Origin: Lachnospiraceae bacterium XBB1006
GTDB taxonomy: Bacteria > Bacillota > Clostridia > Lachnospirales > Lachnospiraceae
Assembly: GCA_900115795.1 (NCBI GenBank)
Contig: FOXT01000007.1
Location: 1-64,000, forward strand
Length of the DNA stretch: 64,000 bases
Direction: 5' to 3'
Within the stretch, counting starts at the first letter, position 1. Each line of letters begins with the position of its first letter. The notes under the pieces were generated by a model. The model worked only from the letters and a program-made list of their open reading frames with translations, had not been told where the DNA came from and ran no database searches. Made by a program: the position numbers and the translations under genes. This document shows positions 12,869 through 20,880 of this stretch, one piece after another.

Positions 12869-12898
12869 ATTCTATCACAGCACTAATGCAAGTGTCAA
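12869..12898 (-). promoter_or_regulatory. Promoter of rpoBC
   Basis: On the minus strand TTGACA (12898-12893) is followed after 18 bases by TAGAAT (12874-12869). It lies just past the ABC-F stop and leaves a leader of about 115 bases before rpoB. No convincing terminator separates the ABC-F gene from this promoter, so readthrough is possible. Confidence 0.75.
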
Positions 12899-12912
12899 GG
12901 CCTTTTTTCTTT

Positions 12913-14718
12913 TTATTCTTCCTTCGCTAATTCGACAGCCAGATCCTCCAATTGTACAAACCTGTCCATTTTTTCCAAAAGTTCCTCTTCCAGCTTTTCT
13001 TTTTCTGCCGAAAGTTCTGCGAGTTTCATATAGCTATTTGCATTCTCTAATATCTGCGCATCTAACGCATCCACACGCTCTTGCAACTCATCAATTTTCC
13101 CCGGCAGCATATCATGCTCCCGTTGTTCTGAATATGACAACTTTTTCTTTTTTCTTGGCTTTTTCCAGCTTTCTTCCGAGCTCTTTTTCTCATTTGCATC
13201 CTTTGTTTTTGCGCCAATCGCTTGTCCCTCTAACGTCGCATAGGTGCGCTTGCGATAATCCTCGTACCCCCCTTCACTCTGATAAATCGCCCCATTTTCA
13301 AACGAAAGAATTCTCGTCACCACCCGGTCCAGAAAATATCGGTCATGGCTAACTACGATTACAATTCCCGCAAACGAATCCAAATAATCCTCTAACACAC
13401 GAAGCGTAGCAATATCCAAATCATTGGTTGGCTCATCCAAAATCAGCACGTTTGGTGCTTTCATCAGCGTACGCAAAAGGGTAAGTCTACGCTTTTCTCC
13501 ACCGGATAATTTCCCAACCGGCGTGTACTGCGTATTTCCATCAAACAAAAAATTTTCGCACATCTTTGATGCCGTAACCAATCCGTTCTTCGTTTCCACA
13601 TATTCACCGCTATCCCGCACAACATCGATTAGGCGCATGTCTTCGGGAAGCGATTCATGTTCTTGCCCGAAATAGCCGATGCGCACCGTCTGTCCAATCA
13701 CTACTTCCCCCGCATCCGGTTCTACCTCACCAATAATCGCTTTCAACAACGTGGATTTTCCGCATCCATTCGGACCCACAATCCCCACTCTTTCATAGCG
13801 CCCAAACGTATATGTAAAATCGGAAAACAAATGCTTTTCTCCGTAGCTCTTTGAAATCCCTTTGATTTCTATCGTTGTACGCCCGAGCCGTGTGGATAAC
13901 GATTCCATTTCCATCGCTTTTTGTTCAATTATCTTCTCCCGATCCCGTAGCTCTTCAAATCGCTGAATATGCGCCTTATTCTTCGTACTTCGTGCCCGTG
14001 CACCTCGCCGCATCCACTTTAAATCCTGCCGATACAACGCTGCCATTTTCCGTTCTCTCGCCAACGCATCATCAAATCGTGCAGCTCTCAGCTCTAAATA
14101 GCCGGAGTAATTCGTCTCATAGCGATATAGTTTTCCATCATCCAGTTCCACAATTTCTTTTGTCACCTGATCTAAGAAATACCGATCATGCGTCACCAGC
14201 AATAGTGCCCCCTGGTATTTTTGCAAATACACCTGCAAATATTCAATCATTGCATGATCCAGGTGGTTTGTCGGTTCGTCCAAAATAAGCAGTTCCGCCG
14301 GCGTCAAAAGCGCAGCCACCAACGCCGCTCGCTTGCGCTGTCCTCCGGATAACTCCCCCGGTCTCGCTGTAGGATCCGCCAAACCAAATCGCAACAGCAT
14401 CGCCTTCGCTTCTCCAGCCACATCCCAATGCTCGGCTTTTCCGCCTATCTGCCCTACAACATTCTCCAGTAATGTACAATTTTCATCAAATTTCGGGTCT
14501 TGCGGCAAATAGGAAATTCGCAAATTACGGTTTCGAACCACCTCCCCGGCATCCGGCTCGAGTTCTCCCGCAATAACAGACAAAAGCGTGGACTTGCCGC
14601 ATCCATTTACGCCAACCACGCCAATTTTATCTGTATCACCAATGCCCAACACAATACCCTTCAAAAGCCTCTTATCTTCAAATGTCTTTTCTACATGTTC
14701 TGCATTTAATATATTCAT
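12913..14718 (-). CDS. ABC-F family ATPase (Uup-like)
   Basis: ABC-F proteins have two ATPase domains and no membrane part; they act at the ribosome, rescuing or tuning translation, and some give antibiotic protection. The 601-residue product has tandem domains. The first has GVNGCGKST near residue 36, LSGGQRKR and LLILDEPTNHLD. The second has GPNGCGKST near residue 320, LSGGEKRR and VLILDEPTNDLD. A charged linker (about 225-290) separates them, and a Lys/Glu-rich C-terminal coiled coil of about 100 residues follows, as in Uup. The ATG overlaps the preceding cyclophilin stop as ATGA, so translation is probably coupled. A resistance role cannot be read from sequence. Confidence 0.9.
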   Translation of the reverse strand: MNILNAEHVEKTFEDKRLLKGIVLGIGDTDKIGVVGVNGCGKSTLLSVIAGELEPDAGEVVRNRNLRISYLPQDPKFDENCTLLENVVGQIGGKAEHWDVAGEAKAMLLRFGLADPTARPGELSGGQRKRAALVAALLTPAELLILDEPTNHLDHAMIEYLQVYLQKYQGALLLVTHDRYFLDQVTKEIVELDDGKLYRYETNYSGYLELRAARFDDALARERKMAALYRQDLKWMRRGARARSTKNKAHIQRFEELRDREKIIEQKAMEMESLSTRLGRTTIEIKGISKSYGEKHLFSDFTYTFGRYERVGIVGPNGCGKSTLLKAIIGEVEPDAGEVVIGQTVRIGYFGQEHESLPEDMRLIDVVRDSGEYVETKNGLVTASKMCENFLFDGNTQYTPVGKLSGGEKRRLTLLRTLMKAPNVLILDEPTNDLDIATLRVLEDYLDSFAGIVIVVSHDRYFLDRVVTRILSFENGAIYQSEGGYEDYRKRTYATLEGQAIGAKTKDANEKKSSEESWKKPRKKKKLSYSEQREHDMLPGKIDELQERVDALDAQILENANSYMKLAELSAEKEKLEEELLEKMDRFVQLEDLAVELAKEE

Positions 14719-15212
14719 TCTACTACAACACTTTCCACTACTTCTGCAATTTCCGGTTTGTGGTAGACAAATCCGCTTGGTTCATCTATGCATTCCACTA
14801 CCGAAACCGCCTCCAGTCGCTCTATTTCCTCCCATCCGTCAACAATTTCGCCTATCACCGTAAATTTTCCATCCAAGCGTTCCTGTCTATCCAGCGTTAC
14901 GAAAAACTGACTTCCGGAGGCCTTTTTTCCATCGCCTGCCATTGCAACCGTTCCACGTTCAAATTTCATCGCGTGATTTTCCGGAACTGTCTCATATTCC
15001 GGTTCTACCATCACATCAATCTCCTCATCCACACCGTCCTGAAAGAGGGGTTGAATCACAAATCCCGGTTCCAAACGTTCTATTACTTTCCCATCATATT
15101 TCTTCATTTCTATCATTGCAAGCATACGCGCTACCGCTTTTGGCGCGATTTCTTCTTTTATAGTAAACGAAAATGCACCATGATTTTTCATCTTTACCCT
15201 TACCGTCTTCAT
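14715..15212 (-). CDS. Cyclophilin-type peptidyl-prolyl isomerase
   Basis: Cyclophilins catalyse cis-trans isomerisation of proline peptide bonds. The 165-residue single-domain protein carries the family core: the GTVAMAG segment, SGSQFFVTL near residue 104 and LDGKFTVIGEIVDG near residue 118. There is no signal peptide, so it is probably cytoplasmic. The usual active-site arginine of the first beta hairpin (FHR in most members) is replaced: the aligned stretch reads IERLEPGF, close to the xxRxxPGF of other prokaryotic cyclophilins. It has an AGGAGG site before the ATG and sits 9 bases after the phosphoesterase gene and in ATGA overlap with the ABC-F gene. Confidence 0.88.
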   Translation of the reverse strand: MKTVRVKMKNHGAFSFTIKEEIAPKAVARMLAMIEMKKYDGKVIERLEPGFVIQPLFQDGVDEEIDVMVEPEYETVPENHAMKFERGTVAMAGDGKKASGSQFFVTLDRQERLDGKFTVIGEIVDGWEEIERLEAVSVVECIDEPSGFVYHKPEIAEVVESVVVE

Positions 15213-15221
15213 TTTTTCCTC

Positions 15222-17042
15222 CTAATTTTTAATTGATGTAAGCGGAATCTGTTCCACTCCCCATGTACCATCTGAATAGACCGTAATCAATTCTCCGCCT
15301 CGTTGCTTGGTATCATGCGCAATGCCAGGCATTGCCAGGTAATCGATGCTCATTCCATAGGTCAATCGAATACCCTGGTACTCTAACGACATATTGTTAT
15401 AATGGTCATGTCCACAAAATGTTCCGGTTGTGCTTCCTAATTCCTTCATGGCCTCGAACAATTTACTCGGATGTTCTGAGCAACATACCTTATTTATCAT
15501 TTTCTCATCATTGCTTCCAAAGAAGTAAGTCACCTCACTGCTTCCCGCTTCGTAAAGCTCATACGCCGTTCTATACTGTTGTAACGGGATGTGAAAAAAT
15601 GCCAGCGACTTCACCGGTCCACCGCTTTGTTCCTCCAACCGGCGTACCTGCGCCTTGTACCACTCCACCTGATCATCCCGAATATAATCATAATCATTTA
15701 TCCCGTTTTCGGTATACGCATTCGAATCAATCAAAAACAATGCCTGATTCAAGCTTCCATCCATGTTGCGCACTTCAATCAGCTGATTATTTCGTCCCGT
15801 TATATCGGGCTGTACATACGGATATAACAAGGTTCCGGATGTTTTGTACGAAAGACTTTTATACAATTCATCCAATCCTTTTGCAGACATCGAAGCAACC
15901 CCTTCTGTATCGTGATTACCATAGGTAAAACACCACGGGATGCCAACATTGCGCATAAATGCAGCAAACTGTTGCACCGGCGCCTCATTGTTAAATGACA
16001 TAGACATAATTCCCAACGGGAAGGTCATATCCCCTGTTACTACCACCAAATCCGGATGCGTTGCACAGATTTCCGCATAGCACGCTTTCAGTGCCTTAAC
16101 ATCTTTGCTTGCAGAAAACAAGCTTCCGCCCAAATGTATATCCGTTAGATGCAAAATTTTTAATGTGTCGGTGCTTTTTGTAATCGTATACACACCGCTC
16201 GCTTCGTCATATACGATGTTGTGCTCCGCATGTTCTACCCTTGCTACCGAATTAATATAGGGCTGCGTATACCAGGTATCCACCTGTAACATGTGATACC
16301 CTACCGCACCTCCGACTGCAACCGCAAAGACCAACACACGAATCGGATTAAATGTTATCCTATGTACTACCACACGACTGCGCAAGGTTAGGTTATACAG
16401 CAGCATACCAAGTACCATTATCATGGTCGCCCCGGCAAGTATATTTACCGGATAGGTTATTTTTTCCAAAAAGAAGCGCATGAGCGCAATCACGCTTCCC
16501 CAATATGCTGCGCAGCCAAGCGCAAGGCTCATTACATGCCAGCGATATCGCTCATCTCCCGCCGCATCCAATCGTTTGCGAATCATCTGCCTTCCCAGAG
16601 AATTCTTTATCACCAAAAACATCGGAATCTCTATCATCCACATAGATGCGAAGCCTATTTCCACCGCTTCCTCCAGCTTCGCATTCCCCATTTCCCAAAG
16701 TCCCGCAACCATTGCTCCAAACAACGCCACTGCACTGATCAGCAGAACCACGCTATTGATAAGTCGCTTTGCATAGCGGTCGGAACACTTCTCTAAATAC
16801 TCATATTCATCTAGCTCGTACTCCATCGCATAACCCATCCGCTCGCCACGACGAAATCTCCGCAAAATGACATATCCTGTCACAAACAGCAAGACTGCAA
16901 CGCCACCGGTAACAATCCCTTCCAATCTTTGCATTACTATATTATTGACCGTCAAAAGCAAGGCCGGCAACAACGCCGTCCACGCAAGGCCCACACAGTA
17001 TATTTGTATTCTCTTCCTTCTTAGTTCTCTTTTCACTTCCAT
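15222..17042 (-). CDS. Membrane-anchored metallophosphoesterase
   Basis: This is a calcineurin-like phosphoesterase fused to a multi-pass membrane region. The first 270 or so residues contain about seven hydrophobic segments separated by basic loops. The C-terminal half carries the dinuclear-metal motifs LHLTDIHLGG, VVTGDMTF, YGNHDTEG, an FHIPL segment and FCGHDHYNN. The substrate is unknown; related proteins act on UDP-sugar lipids or phosphodiesters at the membrane. Start choice is uncertain: GGAGGAGG lies directly before the ATG at 17042 but is better spaced (6 bases) for a GTG at 17036. It starts the three-gene set phosphoesterase-cyclophilin-ABC-F between rplL and rpoB. Confidence 0.85.
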   Translation of the reverse strand: MEVKRELRRKRIQIYCVGLAWTALLPALLLTVNNIVMQRLEGIVTGGVAVLLFVTGYVILRRFRRGERMGYAMEYELDEYEYLEKCSDRYAKRLINSVVLLISAVALFGAMVAGLWEMGNAKLEEAVEIGFASMWMIEIPMFLVIKNSLGRQMIRKRLDAAGDERYRWHVMSLALGCAAYWGSVIALMRFFLEKITYPVNILAGATMIMVLGMLLYNLTLRSRVVVHRITFNPIRVLVFAVAVGGAVGYHMLQVDTWYTQPYINSVARVEHAEHNIVYDEASGVYTITKSTDTLKILHLTDIHLGGSLFSASKDVKALKACYAEICATHPDLVVVTGDMTFPLGIMSMSFNNEAPVQQFAAFMRNVGIPWCFTYGNHDTEGVASMSAKGLDELYKSLSYKTSGTLLYPYVQPDITGRNNQLIEVRNMDGSLNQALFLIDSNAYTENGINDYDYIRDDQVEWYKAQVRRLEEQSGGPVKSLAFFHIPLQQYRTAYELYEAGSSEVTYFFGSNDEKMINKVCCSEHPSKLFEAMKELGSTTGTFCGHDHYNNMSLEYQGIRLTYGMSIDYLAMPGIAHDTKQRGGELITVYSDGTWGVEQIPLTSIKN

Positions 17043-17090
17043 CCTCCTCCATCTCATCAAGCATATCACATTTCGCGCCAAAAATCGAGT

Positions 17091-17130
17091 ATTAAAAAAC
17101 CGGTGCCAGATTCACACCTGTACACCGGTT
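17091..17130 (-). terminator. Intrinsic terminator of rplJ-rplL
   Basis: On the minus strand AACCGGTG (17130-17123) pairs perfectly with CACCGGTT (17105-17098) and is followed by six U and a short AU stretch. It closes the L10-L7/L12 unit. Confidence 0.88.
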
Positions 17131-17152
17131 AAAATACACATATTCGTTATTC

Positions 17153-17530
17153 TTATTTAAGAGTAACTTTAGCGCCTTCAGCTTCCAATTTAGCTTTGAT
17201 ATCTTCAGCTTCAGCCTTCTCAGCCTGCTCTTTGATAACCTTTGGAGCTCCGTCAACAACTTCTTTAGCTTCTTTCAAGCCAAGACCTGTTGCTTCACGA
17301 ACAACTTTGATAACCTTAACTTTGTTTGGTCCAACTTCTGTCAACTCAACATCGAATTCAGTCTTCTCTTCGCCTGCTGCTGCACCGTCTCCGCCTGCTG
17401 CTGCTACAACAACACCTGCTGCTGCGGATACACCAAATTCTTCTTCACATGCTTTTACTAATTCGTTTAACTCTAATACGCTTAATTCTTTGATAGCTTC
17501 AATAAATTCTGCTGTAGTTAATTTTGCCAT
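17153..17530 (-). CDS. rplL: 50S ribosomal protein L7/L12
   Basis: L7/L12 forms the mobile ribosomal stalk that recruits and activates translational GTPases. The 125-residue product has the N-terminal dimerisation helix, an Ala/Gly-rich hinge (about residues 37-52, with [17 protein letters not shown]) and the C-terminal domain with [29 protein letters not shown]-type spacing (GGAGG 9 bases before ATG) supports the start. It follows rplJ by 62 bases in the same transcript and is followed by a terminator. The high Ala content gives it a skewed codon use compared with its neighbours. Confidence 0.98.
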   Translation of the reverse strand: MAKLTTAEFIEAIKELSVLELNELVKACEEEFGVSAAAGVVVAAAGGDGAAAGEEKTEFDVELTEVGPNKVKVIKVVREATGLGLKEAKEVVDGAPKVIKEQAEKAEAEDIKAKLEAEGAKVTLK

Positions 17531-17592
17531 TATAATTTACCTCCATATTGGTTTTAAATAAATTCAATCCATAAGATTCTAATAAAATTCGA

Positions 17593-18144
17593 TTAAGCTT
17601 CTGCTGGAGCTTCTTCGGTTGCTGCTTCTTCTGCCGGAGCAGCTGCTGCGCATTCACTTGCGCCACCTTTCTCTGCGATCTGATTAAGAACACGAGCAAG
17701 GTTGGTAATAGGTGACTGAATGCTTCCAAGGAATTTGGAAAGTAATTCGTCTCTGGATGGAACAAGTGCAATCTGGTTAATTCCTGCTGCATCAAAATAT
17801 GTTCCTTCAACAACACCACCCTTTAATTCAAGAGCCGGAGCTGTCTTCGCAAATTTCGCAAGTACTCTTGCCGGAGCAGTTGCATCTTCTGTAGAAACTG
17901 CCATTGCACTTGGTCCTTCTAAGTGACAATCAAGGCTTTCGAAATCAGTTCCCTTAAATGCAAATCTCATCATTGTGTTCTTATATACTTTATAAGAAAC
18001 ACCGGCTTCTCTTAACTGTTTACGTAATTCAGTATCCTGCGCAACGGTAAGTCCGCGGTGATCAACCAACACAACTGACTGTGCATCTTTAATCTGCTCT
18101 GAAATTTCCTGTACGATTGGTTGTTTAAGTTCTACCTTAGCCAC
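17593..18144 (-). CDS. rplJ: 50S ribosomal protein L10
   Basis: L10 is the base of the ribosomal stalk and binds dimers of L7/L12. The 183-residue product has the N-terminal domain that contacts 23S rRNA (VVLVDHRGLTVAQ, YKVYKNTMMRFA) and an Ala/Glu-rich C-terminal tail beyond the L12-binding helix. The start is GTG at 18144, preceded by AAGGAGGTG with a 10-base gap. It heads the rplJ-rplL unit, with its own consensus promoter, an L10 leader and an attenuator-like hairpin upstream, so the level of L10 and L12 is probably set by binding of L10(L12)4 to the leader. Confidence 0.97.
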   Translation of the reverse strand: MAKVELKQPIVQEISEQIKDAQSVVLVDHRGLTVAQDTELRKQLREAGVSYKVYKNTMMRFAFKGTDFESLDCHLEGPSAMAVSTEDATAPARVLAKFAKTAPALELKGGVVEGTYFDAAGINQIALVPSRDELLSKFLGSIQSPITNLARVLNQIAEKGGASECAAAAPAEEAATEEAPAEA

Positions 18145-18149
18145 GAATC

Positions 18150-18337
18150 GTGCACCTCCTTATATTATTTCTTTCCTCCGACGAGGACGAGGCTTATTAC
18201 AAATAAAAACCTCTCTGCCGTTAGACAGAGAGGTAGATACTATACATGTTCGTATTTGTAAATCCTCGGTAGGCCATGCAAGTTACGCCTAAGTGGCACC
18301 TACTGTCTTCGGCTGTGTTCTTTCAAACACAATGGTG
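18150..18337 (-). promoter_or_regulatory. L10 leader of rplJ-rplL
   Basis: The transcribed leader between the promoter and rplJ contains the diagnostic L10-leader segments CCGAAGACAGTAGGTG and, about 30 bases on, GGCCTACCGAGG, which pair around an AACTTGCAT-type loop. L10 leaders bind the L10-L12 complex and repress their own operon. Placement directly before rplJ agrees with this. The exact edges were not computed. Confidence 0.82.
18201..18233 (-). terminator. Attenuator-like terminator inside the rplJ leader
   Basis: On the minus strand CCTCTCTG (18233-18226) pairs with CAGAGAGG (18217-18210) across an 8-base loop and is followed by UUUUUAUUU. It lies after the L10-binding region and before the rplJ ribosome-binding site, as expected of a transcription attenuator controlled by the leader. 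Confidence 0.8.
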
Positions 18338-18366
18338 ATTATACCATCACTATTTATTGATGTCAA
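18338..18366 (-). promoter_or_regulatory. Consensus promoter of rplJ-rplL
   Basis: On the minus strand TTGACA (18366-18361), a 17-base spacer and TATAAT (18343-18338) match the sigma-A consensus exactly. It starts about 20 bases after the rplA stop. Confidence 0.92.
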
Positions 18367-18387
18367 TACCAAATTTAATCTTTGTGC

Positions 18388-19080
18388 TTACGCCAACTTA
18401 TTAACGTTGATCTTCACACCAGGACCCATAGTAGGAGCAAGAGTAACACTCTTTAAGTATGCACCCTTAACTGCACTTGGTCTTGCTTTGATAACGGCAT
18501 CCATTAAAGCTTGGAAGTTGTCCGCTAACTGTTCTTCTGTAAAAGATGCTTTTCCAACTGGCACGTGGATAATGTTTGCTTTGTCCAATCTGTACTCAAT
18601 CTTACCAGCTTTGATGTCTTCTACTGCTTTCTTAACATCCATAGTTACAGTACCAGCTTTTGGGTTCGGCATTAAGCCCTTTGGTCCAAGTACACGTCCC
18701 AAACGACCAACAACACCCATCATATCCGGTGTAGCAACTACAACATCAAAATCAAACCATCCTTCGTTCTGGATCTTCGGAATTAATTCCTCACCACCAA
18801 CAAAATCAGCACCTGCTGCCTGTGCTTCATCAAGCTTCTCGTTCTTAGCAAATACTAATACACGAACGGTCTTACCAGTTCCGTGAGGTAAAACTACCGC
18901 ACCACGAATCTGCTGATCAGCGTGACGGCCATCACAACCGGTACGGATGTGAGCTTCGATTGTCTCATCAAACTTTGCTACAGAAGCTTTCTTTACTAAA
19001 GAAATTGCTTCTGCTGTATCGTACTGCATAGTCTTGTCGATAGCCTTTGCAGTCTCTAAATATCTCTTTCCTCTTTTCAT
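18388..19080 (-). CDS. rplA: 50S ribosomal protein L1
   Basis: L1 forms the flexible L1 stalk of the 50S subunit that handles E-site tRNA and also represses its own mRNA. From the ATG at 19080 the product is 230 residues and begins [15 protein letters not shown] lies 7 bases before this ATG, so an in-frame extension to 19122 is not used. Conserved segments include [12 protein letters not shown], the [20 protein letters not shown] loop and GPGVKINV at the C-terminus. It is the last gene of the rpmG-secE-nusG-rplK-rplA unit, and a probable L1-binding hairpin sits in the gap before it. Confidence 0.97.
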   Translation of the reverse strand: MKRGKRYLETAKAIDKTMQYDTAEAISLVKKASVAKFDETIEAHIRTGCDGRHADQQIRGAVVLPHGTGKTVRVLVFAKNEKLDEAQAAGADFVGGEELIPKIQNEGWFDFDVVVATPDMMGVVGRLGRVLGPKGLMPNPKAGTVTMDVKKAVEDIKAGKIEYRLDKANIIHVPVGKASFTEEQLADNFQALMDAVIKARPSAVKGAYLKSVTLAPTMGPGVKINVNKLA

Positions 19081-19093
19081 GAATATACCTCCT

Positions 19094-19122
19094 GTGGTTA
19101 TATCGGGAGAGGTCCCTCCCAC
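19094..19122 (-). promoter_or_regulatory. Probable L1-binding mRNA site
   Basis: In the rplK-rplA gap the minus strand reads GUGGGAGGG...CUCCCGAUAUAACCAC. An outer GUGG/CCAC stem and an inner GGGAG/CUCCC stem flank a one-sided GAUAUAA bulge. This is the layout of L1 recognition sites on 23S rRNA and on L1 operon mRNAs. The site is 13 bases before the L1 start codon, where L1 binding would block initiation. Assignment is by resemblance only. Confidence 0.5.
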
Positions 19123-19148
19123 GTTATTTCAAAATCTACTAGTCTAAA

Positions 19149-19577
19149 TTAGTCTTCTGCTACCGTTACGCCCATGCTACGGCATGTTCCTTCGATCATG
19201 CTCATTGCTGCTTCGATAGATGCTGCATTCAAGTCAGGCATCTTTGTTTCAGCAATTTCTCTAACCTGTGCTTTGGTAATCGTTGCAACCTTTGTCTTGT
19301 TTGGAACACCGGAACCGGACTTGATGTTACAAGCCTTCTTAATTAATACCGGTGCTGGCGGAGTCTTTGTTACGAAGCTGAAGCTTCTGTCCGCATATAC
19401 AGTAATTACTACCGGGATGATTAAATCACCCTTGTCAGCTGTTCTTGCATTGAACTGTTTGGTGAATTCTACGATGTTTACACCGTGCTGACCAAGTGCA
19501 GGACCAACTGGAGGAGCAGGTGTTGCCTTTCCAGCAGGAATCTGCAGTTTGATATATCCTTCTACTTTCTTTGCCAT
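19149..19577 (-). CDS. rplK: 50S ribosomal protein L11
   Basis: L11 binds the GTPase-associated centre of 23S rRNA and is needed for RelA-dependent stringent response in many bacteria. The 142-residue product begins [30 protein letters not shown]-like, with the proline-rich linker and the thiostrepton-region prolines intact, and ends in the RNA-binding C-terminal domain ([10 protein letters not shown]). AAGGAGG precedes the ATG by 11 bases. It follows nusG by 38 bases and precedes rplA. Confidence 0.98.
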   Translation of the reverse strand: MAKKVEGYIKLQIPAGKATPAPPVGPALGQHGVNIVEFTKQFNARTADKGDLIIPVVITVYADRSFSFVTKTPPAPVLIKKACNIKSGSGVPNKTKVATITKAQVREIAETKMPDLNAASIEAAMSMIEGTCRSMGVTVAED

Positions 19578-19615
19578 TTTGCCAATTGCCTCCTTAACTT
19601 AATAAAAAAACATCT

Positions 19616-20131
19616 TTACATCTTCTTTATTTCTGCGAAACTTATTTCTACCGGTGTCTCGCGACCGAACATATCAACATTGATTGTGACAGTCTGTTTA
19701 TGTTCGTTGATACTTAAGATAGCACCTACGGTGCCTGCCCATACGCCACCTGTTACAGTGACAGTATCTCCAATTTCAAGATCAATCTCAATGTTGTCAT
19801 GTGCAATGCCGAGCGTTGCCATCTCTGCATCTGTCAATGGTACCGGCTTAGAGCCCGGGCCGACAAACCCTGTTACTCCTCTGGTATTTCTGACCACATA
19901 CCATGTGTCATCATTCATCACCATATTAATAAGCACATAGCCCGGAAACATCTTCTTAGAAACCTGCTTCCGCACTCCATTTTTCAATTCAACAACATCC
20001 TGCATAGGAACACGAACCTCTAGGATCTGATCTTCCAAATGCCGGTTCTCGATTGCCTTGTCAATGTTCGTCTTTACCTTATTCTCATATCCTGAGTAGG
20101 TATGAACTACATACCAGTTTGCCTCTGCCAT
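19616..20131 (-). CDS. nusG: Transcription termination/antitermination factor NusG
   Basis: NusG binds RNA polymerase, affects pausing and elongation, and couples transcription with the ribosome. The 171-residue protein has the NGN domain starting ANWYVVHTYSGYE and the FPGYVLINM segment, then the KOW domain GDTVTVTGGVWAGTVG near residue 118. AAGGAGAG lies 6 bases before the ATG. It follows secE by 17 bases, the usual bacterial order. Confidence 0.98.
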   Translation of the reverse strand: MAEANWYVVHTYSGYENKVKTNIDKAIENRHLEDQILEVRVPMQDVVELKNGVRKQVSKKMFPGYVLINMVMNDDTWYVVRNTRGVTGFVGPGSKPVPLTDAEMATLGIAHDNIEIDLEIGDTVTVTGGVWAGTVGAILSINEHKQTVTINVDMFGRETPVEISFAEIKKM

Positions 20132-20148
20132 CTATACTCTCCTTATCC

Positions 20149-20349
20149 TTATAAATTAACCAAAATGTCAATACCGTACTGTACCAAATAATCTACGCCT
20201 GCAATAATAAGGCCTAAGATAACGGTTGATACAAGCACAGCTGCAGTCTGGCGGATAATGGTATCTTTGGATGGCCAGATAATCTTACGATATTCTGACT
20301 TGAGGCCGGTAAACCAACTTTTGTTTGGAGCCTTCTTTTCTTCACTCAT
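20149..20349 (-). CDS. secE: Preprotein translocase subunit SecE
   Basis: SecE clamps and stabilises SecY in the protein-conducting channel. The 66-residue protein is the short, single-span Gram-positive form: an amphipathic N-terminal part with SWFTGLKSEYRKIIWPSK, then one transmembrane helix from about residue 33 (TAAVLVSTVILGLIIAGVDY). GAAGGAG precedes the ATG. It lies between rpmG and nusG, the conserved position. Confidence 0.97.
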   Translation of the reverse strand: MSEEKKAPNKSWFTGLKSEYRKIIWPSKDTIIRQTAAVLVSTVILGLIIAGVDYLVQYGIDILVNL

Positions 20350-20375
20350 AATTATACTCCTTCGCTCAGTCTAGA

Positions 20376-20525
20376 CTATTTCGTTTCTTTGTGCAAAGTA
20401 TGTGTCTTGCAGAATCTGCAATACTTCTTTGTTTCCATTCTGTCCGGATGAGTCTTCTTGTCCTTGGTCATGTTATAGTTACGCTGTTTGCATTCTGTAC
20501 ATGCCAATGTTATTCTAGTGCGCAC
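20376..20525 (-). CDS. rpmG: 50S ribosomal protein L33 (zinc-binding form)
   Basis: This small gene reads from a GTG at 20525 to a TAG at 20376 and encodes 49 residues, the family norm. The product starts [17 protein letters not shown] and ends in HTLHKETK. Two CxxC pairs, CTEC and CRFC, make it the zinc-binding (C+) type of L33. GGAGGTG lies 6 bases before the GTG. It is the first gene of the rpmG-secE-nusG-rplK-rplA operon, 26 bases before secE. No tRNA-Trp gene is found here, although some relatives have one at this place. Confidence 0.96.
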   Translation of the reverse strand: MRTRITLACTECKQRNYNMTKDKKTHPDRMETKKYCRFCKTHTLHKETK

Positions 20526-20595
20526 AACTTCCACCTCCACTTATTTTTCTTGCGTTTTTAGGCATAAAAAAAAGACCTACTTCCATCGCTAGTCT

Positions 20596-20624
20596 ATAGT
20601 AGCACGTAAGACCTTTTTCGTCAA
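20596..20624 (-). promoter_or_regulatory. Promoter of rpmG-secE-nusG-rplKA
   Basis: On the minus strand TTGACG (20624-20619) is followed after 17 bases by TACTAT (20601-20596), about 70 bases before rpmG. No terminator-like hairpin was found in the leader. Confidence 0.7.
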
Positions 20625-20773
20625 CCTTTTTTTCAAAAAACTGTAAAGTTATTCTACCACCATGTCGAATAATATGCAAGAGAGAAATTACATTTTTTCA
20701 CAGAATTACAACACTATTTCCTTTTACATACTACATATAGAGAAAATTGTCAAGTATTTTTTATATCTTGTGG

Positions 20774-20802
20774 ATGACAAATCGTCATTTATGCTTTATA
20801 AT
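20774..20802 (+). promoter_or_regulatory. Promoter of the FliD-like gene, with small palindrome
   Basis: ATGACA (20774-20779) is followed after 17 bases by TATAAT (20797-20802). A perfect short inverted repeat, ATGAC-AAATC-GTCAT, starts in the -35 box and runs into the spacer, so a repressor site is possible. The start codon is about 80 bases downstream. Confidence 0.65.
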
Positions 20803-20880
20803 ATATGTATAAATGGATTTAGTGTACCCGACGTTTATATGTTAGATGTAAACGATTTCATGGAAGAAAGGAGGGGTCAT

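Noticed and set aside
14682-15236. Plus-strand open frame of 184 codons opposite the cyclophilin gene
   Set aside because: Shadow of a well-supported gene; His/Phe/Tyr-rich composition and no ribosome-binding site.
20540-20640. Terminator hairpin in the rpmG leader
   Set aside because: The two AAGACCT-like segments are direct repeats on one strand and cannot pair with each other.
20662-20880. N-terminal extension of the FliD-like protein by 73 residues
   Set aside because: The extra frame runs through the promoter (20774-20802), is AT-rich with no ribosome-binding site, and a strong AAGGAGGGG precedes the ATG at 20881.
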